64,000 nt of DNA from Achromobacter sp. Bel (GTDB taxonomy: Bacteria; Pseudomonadota; Gammaproteobacteria; Burkholderiales; Burkholderiaceae_B). The stretch is taken from assembly GCF_012928505.1 (NCBI RefSeq), contig NZ_JABBJN010000029.1, positions 1 through 64,000 of the forward strand, in the 5' to 3' direction. The translations under genes were made by a program, and so were the position numbers. Below are positions 53,503-61,937 of the stretch, one piece after another (within the stretch, counting starts at the first letter, position 1; every line of letters starts with the position of its first letter). Below the pieces are notes generated by a model. It saw only the letters and a program-made list of their open reading frames with translations, was not told where the DNA came from and searched no databases.

Positions 53503-54387
53503 TCAGGCGATAGGGGGCTCAAGAATGCCTCGGACCACGTTGGCAACAACATTCGAGGGGTTCTTGGGGTTCCAGATGGCGCAGATGCGGACGCGTTGCT
53601 GCACCTGGTCAAGCTTGCGGTAGACCACGCCCGGTACGGCGCTTTGCGCGAATGAGCTGGGCACGAACGCAATGCCCAGTCCCAGGCTGACCATTTGGAA
53701 AATCGTCAACGCGTGCCGCGCCGTGTGCGCGATCTTGGGGCTGAAGCCCGCCTCGGCGCAAGCGGCGATGAAGCTGTCGAAGAGCGCGGGTGCATACTCG
53801 CGCGAAAACGCCACGAATGCCTGATCGCGCATTTCGCCCAAGGGTATGTCCGCACGGGTGGCGAAGGCGTGGCTGGAAGGAATGGCCAGGCTGAACGGCT
53901 CGGTGAATATCGGCAGCGCAGCCAGCTCTTCGATGTGGGGCTGTTCGTGAATGATGCCGATATCGATCTTGTCCTGAAGCACCGCCCGAATCTGGTCTCT
54001 GGACCCCATATCGGTGACCGCCACAGTCACCTGCGGAAACTGGGCCTGTAGCCGCTCCAGTATCTTTGGCATCACGTGAAACACGGCCGATGTCGCCATA
54101 CCCAGCCGCAGTTCACCGATGTCGCCTTTTGCCGTTTTGAGCGTGGTGTCGACCGCGGCTTGCAGATGGGCAAGCACCGATCGGCTTTCGCGCAGGAAGA
54201 CCTTCCCTGCATCCGTCAATTTCACTTCGCGCCGCGTGCGCAGGAAGAGCACCACCCCCATCTCTTCTTCCAGCGCCTTTATCTGCTGAGACAGCGGGGG
54301 TTGCGACATATGCAGCTTTGTCGCCGCACGGCTGAAATTCAGTTCTTCCGCGACGGTAACGAAGTAACGAAGCTGGCGAATGTCCAT
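53503..54387 (-). CDS. LysR family transcriptional regulator
   Basis: A 294-residue LysR protein beginning MDIRQLRYFVTVAEELNFSRAATKLHMSQPPLSQQIKALEEEMGVVLFLRTRREVKLTDAG, followed by an effector domain of the CatM/BenM/CbnR type (QEPxFxVAFSRE-like FVAFSREYAPALFDSFIAACAEAGF). It is convergent with the second PrpD gene, 11 bp apart, and divergent from the alpha/beta hydrolase at 54510. The duplicated 29-bp element at 50909 and 54402 makes this its likely regulon. Confidence 0.93.
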   Translation of the reverse strand: MDIRQLRYFVTVAEELNFSRAATKLHMSQPPLSQQIKALEEEMGVVLFLRTRREVKLTDAGKVFLRESRSVLAHLQAAVDTTLKTAKGDIGELRLGMATSAVFHVMPKILERLQAQFPQVTVAVTDMGSRDQIRAVLQDKIDIGIIHEQPHIEELAALPIFTEPFSLAIPSSHAFATRADIPLGEMRDQAFVAFSREYAPALFDSFIAACAEAGFSPKIAHTARHALTIFQMVSLGLGIAFVPSSFAQSAVPGVVYRKLDQVQQRVRICAIWNPKNPSNVVANVVRGILEPPIA

Positions 54388-54401
54388 TAGTCAGTGTTCC
54401 G

Positions 54402-54430
54402 ATAACTGTTAGCCGAATTCCATATTGGAT
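54402..54430. promoter_or_regulatory. 29-bp element shared with 50909-50937 (copy B), candidate LysR site
   Basis: Same ends as copy A (ATAACTGTT at the left, ATATTGGA near the right), with 5 differences in 29 bases. It lies 15 bp from the LysR start codon and 80 bp from the hydrolase start, in the divergent gap. Confidence 0.6.
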
Positions 54431-54509
54431 GGATGCCTGGCAAACGCCTAGAGTGCAGAGTTTGGGCTCACTTTCGAAGTGGAAACCTTAGATGCAATCA
54501 GGAGAGCGA

Positions 54510-55385
54510 ATGGAATCGGTTGTTCAGCAGTCTCGCATGGAACGAGCAACGAAAGCAGATAATTCTGACGCCTGCGCAACAAGCTCATTTTTTGTCGAGC
54601 GTGAGAATGGCGTGTGTCTGGAGGTGTATGCGCAGGGGCAGGGCGACTTGCTTGTCATGCTCCCGTCGCTCGGCCGTGGCGCGATAGATATGGAAGACAT
54701 ATCAACCCCCTTGGCCGCGTCGGGCTATCGAGTGCTGCGTCCCGAACCTCGCGGAAATGGCCGCAGCGTGGGCCCGCTGGAAGACAAGACTTTGCACGAT
54801 TGGGCGGAGGATATTGCTGCGGTCGTGGAAAGCCAGAAGGCCGGCCCTGCGTTCATCCTGGGCCACGCGCATGGGAACTGGATCGCCAGAACGCTAGCCT
54901 CTGACCGCCCGGACTTGGTGCGTGCGCTGCTGTTGTTGGCAGGCTCCGCAGGAAAGGTGCCCGAGGGCTTTGAGGGACTGCCGATCAGCCATGAAACGCG
55001 GGCGGTGATTGAACGTTGCGGAGACACTTCGCTTCCCACGGACGTACGTCTCAGAAGCCTGCAAGAAGTATTTTTTGCACCGGGCAATGACGCCAGCGTA
55101 TGGCTGACCGGATGGAACACACGGTTGTTGACCATGCAGACGCTCGCGCAAAAGCGTACACCGGTGGACGATTTCTTCGCGGGCGGGGTGGCCCCCATCC
55201 TGAACTTGCAGGCGCAATACGATGTGATCGCGCCGCAACGTTTCGCGCGTGTATTGAGCGATCGGCTGGGGGAACGCGTGACCGACATCACCATTCCCAA
55301 TGCCGCGCATGCGTTGCTGCCAGAGCAACCGGAGGCAGTGGTTGCTGCCGTGTTGCATTACCTGAGCAAGCATCGCTTGCGCTAA
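54510..55385 (+). CDS. Alpha/beta hydrolase-fold protein with Ala at the nucleophile position
   Basis: A 291-residue protein. ATG 54510 has AGGAG 5 bases upstream; an ATG at 54492 in frame lacks one. The alpha/beta hydrolase pattern is clear: RPEPRGNGRSVGP, ILGHAHGNWIARTLAS, acidic position in LQAQYDVIAPQRF and catalytic-type His in IPNAAHALLPEQPEAVV. The nucleophile elbow G118-H-A-H-G122 has Ala120 where Ser, Cys or Asp is expected. So it may not be an ordinary hydrolase. It is divergent from LysR and probably co-regulated with the Bug/PrpD genes. Confidence 0.9.
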   Translation: MESVVQQSRMERATKADNSDACATSSFFVERENGVCLEVYAQGQGDLLVMLPSLGRGAIDMEDISTPLAASGYRVLRPEPRGNGRSVGPLEDKTLHDWAEDIAAVVESQKAGPAFILGHAHGNWIARTLASDRPDLVRALLLLAGSAGKVPEGFEGLPISHETRAVIERCGDTSLPTDVRLRSLQEVFFAPGNDASVWLTGWNTRLLTMQTLAQKRTPVDDFFAGGVAPILNLQAQYDVIAPQRFARVLSDRLGERVTDITIPNAAHALLPEQPEAVVAAVLHYLSKHRLR

Positions 55386-55495
55386 CTGTCGATGATTCCG
55401 AGTTGCTGCTTGGCGATCTGGCGCAGGTCGCTCGCGGCACCGCCCGGCCACATGACGTACGCCAAAAATTCGATGCAATCAGCGCCGCGTCAAAG

Positions 55496-57067
55496 TCACT
55501 GGCTATCCGCGCGTCGTAGCGTCTCTTCGCTGACCCCGGCGGTGAGCAACTCATTGGCAAGTTGCATCGCATGCTCACGCTGGGAGGGTGCCATGTCAGC
55601 GGCGAGCCTGTCGCGATACTGCATCATCTCCTCGTCCGGCGAGGGGACGACGCTGATCAATGCGAAGGCGGTCGCCAGGTTACGCGGCGCGCCGCGTCCT
55701 TCGGCATACATGACCCCCAGGCTGAACGTTGCCAAACGGTGGCCCTGCGTGGCCGCCTGGCGCATCAGGCGCACGGCCTTTGCATCGTCCTGCGCGACGT
55801 CGTCGCCATTGGCATACATGACCGCAAGATTGAACTGTGCCCGTGGGTAGCCCTGATCGGCGGCCTTCGTGTACCACTCCCGGGCCGACGCAAGATCGCG
55901 CGGCACGCCGCGCCCGAAGTCATATTGCTGCGCCAGGTTGTACTGCGCCGTCTCAAGCCCTTGATCGGCCGCCCGGCGGAACCACTGCACGGCTTGCGAC
56001 TCGTCCTTCGGCACGCCTCGTCCTTGTTGATACAGCGTGCCCAGCGTGTCCTGGGCCGACGCATGGCCCTGATCCGAGGCCTTGCGCAGCCACTGCGCCG
56101 CTTGTGAATCATCCTGGGGCACGCCGCGGCCGGAAAGATACGCCCCGCCCATGCGGTCCTGCGCGGCGGCGTTCCCCTGGTCGGCGGCCTTGCGCCACCA
56201 CTGCACGGCGAGGGCATCGTCCTGGGGAACCCCGGTGCCGGTGAAATACATCGCGCCGAGATTGTTCTGCGCCTTGGCCAGGCCCTGTTCGGCGGCCCGG
56301 CTGAACCACTCGACGGCCTTACCGGGATTCGGCGCCGTGGCGAGTCCGCCCGCGTAGATGGCGCCCAGGTTGTTCTGCGCCTCCGCATGGCCTTGAGCCG
56401 CCGCGAGGGCGAACCAGTGCATGGCCTGGGCACCGTCGCGCTGCGCGGACGGGCCGTCGAAAAAATAGTCGCCCAGTTGGTACTGCGCTTCGGCATGGCC
56501 CTGCGCGGCAGCCTTGTGCCACCACTGCAACGCCAGGTCATCGCGGCGCGCCACCCCGTGGCCGCGAGCGTACATCTGGCCAAGCATGGTTTGCGCTTCG
56601 GCATTGCCTTGGACGGCGGCCTTCTCGCACCATTGCGCGGCGAGCGCGTCATCCTGCGGCACGCCGCGGCCGTTGGCATACATGACGCCCAGATTGAACT
56701 GCGCGCCAGCTTCATCCTGCTCGGCGGCGCGGCGCAGCCACGATACTGCGAGCGCGTCGTCTTTTTCTCCGCCCTGTGCATTCGCGTACATGAGGCCTAA
56801 GCCATACTGGGCCTTGGCATGGCCCGCCTCGGCCAAAGGGCGCCACCTTTCCCGCGCATTGCTGTAGTCGCCGGCAATGTAGTCCGCATAGCCCTGCTTG
56901 AATCGATCGTCCTGGCTGTCTTGCGCCCGAACCACCATCGGTCCGCTGCACAACGCCAACAACAGCAGCGCGGCCTGAAAGCGCGTCGCGCGACCAGGGT
57001 GTCGCCGCCGCCGGCTGAGCCTTTCAGCCATGCTGGCGATTGAACGAACCGATGAACTCAAAGCCAT
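55496..57067 (-). CDS. Secreted Sel1-repeat (SLR) protein
   Basis: A 523-residue exported protein. A basic N-region and hydrophobic core (FQAALLLLALCSGPMVVRAQ) form the signal peptide, ending about residue 49. The mature protein contains 11 tandem Sel1-like repeats with AQ-x3-LG-x-MY spaced about 36 residues (for example AQYGLGLMY, AQFNLGVMY, AQNNLGAMY). This predicts a superhelical scaffold for protein-protein contacts in the periplasm or beyond. ATG 57067 has AGGAG directly upstream. It lies 91 bp downstream of the unrecognised gene at 57159 in the same orientation. Confidence 0.9.
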   Translation of the reverse strand: MALSSSVRSIASMAERLSRRRRHPGRATRFQAALLLLALCSGPMVVRAQDSQDDRFKQGYADYIAGDYSNARERWRPLAEAGHAKAQYGLGLMYANAQGGEKDDALAVSWLRRAAEQDEAGAQFNLGVMYANGRGVPQDDALAAQWCEKAAVQGNAEAQTMLGQMYARGHGVARRDDLALQWWHKAAAQGHAEAQYQLGDYFFDGPSAQRDGAQAMHWFALAAAQGHAEAQNNLGAIYAGGLATAPNPGKAVEWFSRAAEQGLAKAQNNLGAMYFTGTGVPQDDALAVQWWRKAADQGNAAAQDRMGGAYLSGRGVPQDDSQAAQWLRKASDQGHASAQDTLGTLYQQGRGVPKDESQAVQWFRRAADQGLETAQYNLAQQYDFGRGVPRDLASAREWYTKAADQGYPRAQFNLAVMYANGDDVAQDDAKAVRLMRQAATQGHRLATFSLGVMYAEGRGAPRNLATAFALISVVPSPDEEMMQYRDRLAADMAPSQREHAMQLANELLTAGVSEETLRRADSQ

Positions 57068-57158
57068 ACCCTCTCCTGAAAAATGCTTGCCACAGGCAAT
57101 GCGGCAGGACGCTTGGCATTGCGCCGCGCCTGAAGCGTGAACCACAGGCGGGGCGCTA

Positions 57159-57782
57159 TTATCCTGGCCCTCGGGACTTTGCGTGGCGCGCCGCAATCCA
57201 TGACAACGTGCCGGCGTCGGCACCTCCAGATTCCACGACTTCGATCCCGGCCATCATCAATCCATAGCCGTGCTCCACATCCCATGCACAGCTGAAGTCC
57301 AGGCCGATATAGGGCGCGCCGTCCACGGGGTGAAGCGTAATGCTGTTCAGACGGACCCGCTTTCGCACGGTGTCCTCGTCCCAGTGCCGAGGCAACCGGA
57401 AGGCGTCATCGCTTAACACGATGCTCTCCTGCTCGGCACGCAGGCGTGGCAAATCCGCCAACATGGCGTCCATCACCGCCCGGTAGAACGCCGCGTCGTG
57501 GGCCAACAACCATTGGGCCGCCGCGATCATCATCGGCTCCGGCCGTTCGCCGCTGCCATCGTCGTTCTCGAACAAGGCGATGACCTCGCCAGGTTCCGCG
57601 ATGCGATCATCGCGGGCGTAGCCCTTGGATGCCGCGAGGGAGTCGACGCCGCGCAATCGCGACGTGGCGGGAAGCGGCAACGCCGTCAGCCATACGCGCC
57701 AGCCATTTTGCTGCCCATAGAGCGTAGGCAGGCCCTGCACGGCAAGCGGCACATAGTCTGGTGGAATCTGCTCGGTATTCAT
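57159..57782 (-). CDS. Unrecognised protein, possible DUF6985-like
   Basis: A 207-residue cytosolic protein with no signal or membrane segment. The C-terminal half reads VRLNSITLHPVDGAPYIGLDFSCAWDVEHGYGLMMAGIEVVESGGADAGTLSWIA. The D-x-E-H-G-x-G pattern followed by VVESGGAD resembles what I recall of DUF6985 proteins; I cannot verify this here. The N-terminal half has an Ala-rich helix (MMIAAAQWLLAHDAAFYRAVMDAMLADLP). It lies between the Sel1 and S41-like genes, all in the same direction. Confidence 0.7.
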   Translation of the reverse strand: MNTEQIPPDYVPLAVQGLPTLYGQQNGWRVWLTALPLPATSRLRGVDSLAASKGYARDDRIAEPGEVIALFENDDGSGERPEPMMIAAAQWLLAHDAAFYRAVMDAMLADLPRLRAEQESIVLSDDAFRLPRHWDEDTVRKRVRLNSITLHPVDGAPYIGLDFSCAWDVEHGYGLMMAGIEVVESGGADAGTLSWIAARHAKSRGPG

Positions 57783-57822
57783 CGAATCGCTCCTTCCATC
57801 TAGGTCGAGGCGTGCGCCAGCC

Positions 57823-59199
57823 CTAATCGCCAGGCACGGCGGTCAGGGCGGCCAGCGCCGCCAGCAAGGCCACGTCGGCGCCGGCTGGCGCGCTTGCCAC
57901 TGTCATGCGCACCCGTTGTGCCAGGGTGCTGTTGAAGTCGGCCGCAAGATCGGCGCGCACCGTGATCTGCCGACTGGCATTGTCGAGCAGCATGTCGGGC
58001 GATATCCCCTCGTCCAGCCGGGCGCCGTTAGCGCGGTGCACGCGAGCGGTGGTAATCACCAGCGCGCCTTGGTTGGCGGGCAGTGGCAGCACGGTCTGGA
58101 TCGTGCCCGCGCCCATGGTCTTCGTGCCGATCAGCAAGGCCCGCCCGTGGTCCTGGAGGGCGGCGGCCACGATCTCCGCGCCAGCACCGGTACGGTGATT
58201 GACGAGCACCACCACCGGCACGTCATGTGGCACGAGAGGGTCTCGGGCACGCAGGGACCGGGAATCGGCCGGGGTGCGGCCGCCCAGGCTGCCGATCGCG
58301 GATCCTTCGGGCAATATCAGGCCCGCGACGTGTTCGGCCACGTCGAGCAATCCGCCGACGTTGCCGCGCAGGTCCAGCACCAAGCCCGCCAGTGGCGCGA
58401 CGGCGCGCGCGGACACTGCGTCGAGCGCGTCGCGCAGTTGGCCACCGGTTTTGCTGTCGAAGGCGGAAATCCGGATCACCGCGACCGCGCCGTCCCGCTC
58501 CCAACGCACCGTGGGTGGCGCCTGCACCGGCCCGCGCACGGGCTGCACCATGATCGTATCCGCCGTGCCCGGCCGCTGTAGCGTGAGCGTGGTGCGAGTG
58601 CCAGGCGTGCCGCGCAGCAACGCGACCGCTTCGGGCAGCGGTAGCCCCGCGGTGGCACGACCGTCCACTTGGGTCACGATGTCGCCGATCTGGATACCCG
58701 CCCGTTCGCCGGGGCTGCCGGGCAGAGGGCGCACGACCGTCAGGGCGCCGTCCCGGATCGACAGTTCGAGGCCCACCGACGCTGGCGGTGGTGCCAATTC
58801 GGCGCGGGTGGCCACACGGCTATGGGCGTCCAGACCCGCCATCATGCCGCGCAGGGTCGCGCTCAGTGCCGTCTGGCGCGACGCGCCGTCGGCAAAACGC
58901 AGGACCTCGTCGGCCAGGAGGCGGGTCTGCGGGGTGATGCCCTGGGTCTGGTGGCCGACCAGGACGGCCCGTTCAATCGCTGCCTGGTGTGAGGGTTCGT
59001 CGGCGCCGGGCAGTGCCTTGAGCTCGCGCAGGCCGTGCACCACCAGTGTGCGAGAGTCGAGCGGATCGACGTACCGGTCCACGATCTGGGTCATGGCGGC
59101 CGCGATCGTGGCTTCGACCTCTTGGCGCGCCATGGCGGCCGCAAGAGGCGCCTGCACGACGGCGCCCGCCAGCGCCACGGCACACAGCGACCGCCGCAT
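57823..59199 (-). CDS. S41-family (CtpA-like) protein with both catalytic residues replaced: probable pseudoprotease
   Basis: A 458-residue exported protein with the architecture of a carboxyl-terminal processing protease: signal peptide, N-terminal helical region, PDZ domain at about residues 145-215 (VGLELSIRDGALTVVRPLPGSPGERAGIQIGDIVTQVDG), and the S41 core (VLDLRGNVGGLLDVAEHVAGLILPEG). In active CtpA the core reads SASASEI then, 25 residues after the Ser, the Lys of GKG. Here the aligned residues are Ala339 (TGAGAEI) and Ala364 (MGAGTIQ), with the 25-residue spacing intact. I chose ATG 59199; a TTG at 59223 is the alternative. Confidence 0.9.
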   Translation of the reverse strand: MRRSLCAVALAGAVVQAPLAAAMARQEVEATIAAAMTQIVDRYVDPLDSRTLVVHGLRELKALPGADEPSHQAAIERAVLVGHQTQGITPQTRLLADEVLRFADGASRQTALSATLRGMMAGLDAHSRVATRAELAPPPASVGLELSIRDGALTVVRPLPGSPGERAGIQIGDIVTQVDGRATAGLPLPEAVALLRGTPGTRTTLTLQRPGTADTIMVQPVRGPVQAPPTVRWERDGAVAVIRISAFDSKTGGQLRDALDAVSARAVAPLAGLVLDLRGNVGGLLDVAEHVAGLILPEGSAIGSLGGRTPADSRSLRARDPLVPHDVPVVVLVNHRTGAGAEIVAAALQDHGRALLIGTKTMGAGTIQTVLPLPANQGALVITTARVHRANGARLDEGISPDMLLDNASRQITVRADLAADFNSTLAQRVRMTVASAPAGADVALLAALAALTAVPGD

Positions 59200-59538
59200 C
59201 GCGGAACCGCGCCCGGCCAACAATTACTGCACCTTCACGCGCGCCGCCGCGCCGGGACGCGGTTTGAACCCGGGCACAGTCCAGCAGGAGAGGTGCGCTT
59301 GCGGCCTTGGTAACAAGGCGGTCCGGAGGGCCCAAGTCGGGAGGGCAAAAAGAAGTCTTGTCATTCTGCGGAATGAGGCGCGGACGCCCGAACTTTTGCG
59401 TGCGCCGATCTTAGCAGCCGGGGCCTTTGTCCGTCCGTTACAGGTGCGACAGAACGAACGCGCCACCCGCCCGCGCCGGCGCCACTACGAATGGCATCTT
59501 CCTGGCAAGCGCTGTTGCTTTGCCGATCGACTTCGATC
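59200..59538. other. 339-bp gap between S41-like and LysR genes
   Basis: No supported gene lies here. It contains TCATTC-TGCG-GAATGA (59361-59376), a 6-bp inverted repeat about 160 bp upstream of the S41-like start, and GATCGA-CT-TCGATC (59525-59538), an inverted repeat ending at the LysR stop codon with no T-run, so not an obvious terminator. Confidence 0.5.
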
Positions 59539-60480
59539 CTAGACCGTCCCACGCGGTCTGGGAGCCACGGGAGGGCATGCCGATTCAGCCAACCGTACCT
59601 GTATCAATTCCAGCAGCGCGCGAACGCGCGCCGTCACGGAATGGCGATGGCTGTATGCCCCCAGCAATTGCAGGGGGGCGGGGCACAGGTCCAGTGGCAC
59701 CTCGTGCAATCGGCCCGTAGCAAGATCTTCCTGGCAGGGATAGGCCGCCACAATCGCGAAGCCGATGCCTTGGCGTGCGCCTGCCACGGCCAACTCTCCG
59801 CTGTTGACCCGGTAGCGGCTGCGTACCGGCACCTTGACGATTTCGCCTGCGGCGTCCTGAAACTGCCAGGGCTGGCCCTTCAGCGCACTGAGGGTAGTGA
59901 TACAGGGCAGAGATTTCAGCTCGCGAACGTGGCGCGGCATGCCGGTCCTGGCCAGCAAGGAGGGCGCAGCAACCACGATGCTGGGCAGTGTGGCGAGTTC
60001 GCGGGTGATGAAGGCACTGTCCTCCTGATGGCCCCGGTGGAAGACGATAGAAAGGTCAACGTCCTCTCGAAGCGCTTCCAGTCCGGTCATCCGGGTATCG
60101 CATTCCAGTTCGATGCCTGGATGGAGGCTACAGAATTCGGCGAGGATGGGAGCCAGCAGCCGTGGCGCTTCGCCGGGCATGCACATTTTCAAAGGACCAC
60201 GCAGTTCGCGCTGTACCGCCCCAAGCTCTTCCTGCGTGGAGAGCAGCGCGTCAAGCAAGGGCTTGGCGCGTTCGTAGAGCAGTCGACCGGCTTCCGTCAT
60301 ACGCAGATGGCGGGTGCTTCGTTCCAGCAGGCGTGTGCCGAGTTTTCGTTCCAGTGCCGCAACGTGGCGGCTGACGTTGGATGAGGGGATAGCCAAAAGG
60401 CGCGATGCGCCGGCAAAGCTCTGCTCATCAACCACGGCGGTATAGACGCGAACGGTATTCAGATCGAGTGCATCGCGCAT
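59539..60480 (-). CDS. LysR family transcriptional regulator
   Basis: A 313-residue LysR protein with an HTH (LDLNTVRVYTAVVDEQSFAGASRLLAIPSSNVSRHVAALERKLGTRLLERSTRHLRMTEAG). The effector domain has the features of the LTRS subgroup that binds with PSSNVSRHVAALE. It is divergent from the FAD monooxygenase gene at 60620; the 139-bp gap holds a 13-bp palindrome, so control of the monooxygenase is likely. Confidence 0.93.
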   Translation of the reverse strand: MRDALDLNTVRVYTAVVDEQSFAGASRLLAIPSSNVSRHVAALERKLGTRLLERSTRHLRMTEAGRLLYERAKPLLDALLSTQEELGAVQRELRGPLKMCMPGEAPRLLAPILAEFCSLHPGIELECDTRMTGLEALREDVDLSIVFHRGHQEDSAFITRELATLPSIVVAAPSLLARTGMPRHVRELKSLPCITTLSALKGQPWQFQDAAGEIVKVPVRSRYRVNSGELAVAGARQGIGFAIVAAYPCQEDLATGRLHEVPLDLCPAPLQLLGAYSHRHSVTARVRALLELIQVRLAESACPPVAPRPRGTV

Positions 60481-60548
60481 TGATTATCCCGCTTGAGGTA
60501 TGAAAGTGTCCCATTTTTGCATGGTAGTTCTCTGGTGTGGCGAAATCT

Positions 60549-60561
60549 AAGATGCCATCTT
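60549..60561. promoter_or_regulatory. 13-bp palindrome AAGATG-C-CATCTT, candidate LysR operator
   Basis: Perfect 6-bp arms around a single C. It lies 59 bp upstream of the monooxygenase start and 69 bp from the LysR start, in the divergent gap. Confidence 0.4.
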
Positions 60562-60619
60562 GTTCGATGCGAGGCGGTGTGCCCCGCATCGAGCACCGTA
60601 TGGACAGGAGAGATTCAGC

Positions 60620-61846
60620 GTGGAAATTGGAATACTTGGCGGCGGCATCGCGGGCCTGAGCGTGGCATTGGCTTTGCGCAAGCAGGGTTACCACCCTCGG
60701 GTCTATGAGCGCCGGAGGGAGCCGGCAACGATGGGGGCCGGCGTGACGCTTTGGCCTAATGCCAGCTTTGTGCTGGAAGAACTGGGGCTGTTGCAAGACA
60801 TCGACGCCATTGGCGGTCGACCGCTGGCAATGCACCGCCAGGATGCGGTGGGCAATGCATTGGGAGGCCTCGATATTGCCTTGCTGGACCGGACGATGGG
60901 ATACCCGACCTACACGGTGCTACGCCGGGACTTGCAGGCGGTGGTACTGGATCATGTCGTCCGGGCCGGGATACCGGTGGAGTTCGGACACCGGGCGGCG
61001 GGTATCGAGCTGGATGCCCATGGCAGGGCAGTGGCCCATTTCGAGAATGGTGCAAACATCCGCCCGGATCTGCTCATTGGCGCTGACGGCCGCATGGATT
61101 CCGTGGCTCGCAAGTTCGTCGCGGGTGACAACACACCTGTCTATCAGGGCTTCGTGAACTGGATTGGCGTAGCGCAGGGGCAGCATGCGCTGGTGGACGA
61201 TATTTCGATTCAGGATTTCTGGGGGGCGGGCGAGCGCTTTGGTTGCGTCGCGATTCGACCCCAACTGGTGTATTGGGCTGCCGCCCAGGCTCGGCCCCTA
61301 TCTGAAGCCATACCGACTGCGGATATACGCAAGGAGGTCGAAGATCTGTTCGCGGGATGGCCCGAACCGGTCGCGCAAATTATTCGTGCAACGCCCGCAA
61401 ATGCCGTCCGGTTGATTGCGGTGCATGACCTGGAGCCGCTGCATACCTGGAATCGGGCGAATGTCCTGCTGGTTGGGGATGCCGCGCACGCGCCGTTGCC
61501 GACGTCGGGACAAGGGGCTTGCCAGGCGTTGGAGGATGCCTGGCATTTGGTCCGGTGCCTGGATGGCGCAAGCGGCAACCTGGATGAGACCTTTCGGGCG
61601 TTCACGGAGATCCGCAGCCCCAAAACTGCAAAGCTGGCGGAGCAAGGGCGGGTCTTCGCTCGTGGGCTATTCGCCACCGATCCTGAAGCCTGTCGCCTGC
61701 GCAACGAGCGGGCCAAGGCGTCCGATCCCGTGCGTGACGTGCAGGTCTTGACCGCAGGCTGGGGGCAGGGCCTGCCAATGCCAGGCTGTCGCGACAGCAC
61801 GCCAGCGCAAGAGGGGGGCTTCGGCAGCCTGTACCGTACTGAATGA
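60620..61846 (+). CDS. FAD-dependent aromatic-ring monooxygenase (PheA/TfdB family)
   Basis: A 408-residue flavoprotein monooxygenase. GTG 60620 is the start, with AGGAG 10 bases upstream; a longer upstream frame has no supporting motif. FAD motifs are VEIGILGGGIAGLSVALALRKQGY (Rossmann), LLIGADGRMDSVARKF (DG motif) and LVGDAAHAPLPTSGQGACQALEDAWHLV (GD motif). It would hydroxylate an aromatic substrate with NAD(P)H and O2. It is divergent from LysR. Confidence 0.92.
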   Translation: MEIGILGGGIAGLSVALALRKQGYHPRVYERRREPATMGAGVTLWPNASFVLEELGLLQDIDAIGGRPLAMHRQDAVGNALGGLDIALLDRTMGYPTYTVLRRDLQAVVLDHVVRAGIPVEFGHRAAGIELDAHGRAVAHFENGANIRPDLLIGADGRMDSVARKFVAGDNTPVYQGFVNWIGVAQGQHALVDDISIQDFWGAGERFGCVAIRPQLVYWAAAQARPLSEAIPTADIRKEVEDLFAGWPEPVAQIIRATPANAVRLIAVHDLEPLHTWNRANVLLVGDAAHAPLPTSGQGACQALEDAWHLVRCLDGASGNLDETFRAFTEIRSPKTAKLAEQGRVFARGLFATDPEACRLRNERAKASDPVRDVQVLTAGWGQGLPMPGCRDSTPAQEGGFGSLYRTE

Positions 61847-61937
61847 CGTGCGCGGGATGTGCCTCATCAGGTGTGATGCAAACTCGAACGGCGGCATCGG
61901 GGCGGAAACGGGTTTGGTGTTCGGATCGGGGCGCAGC

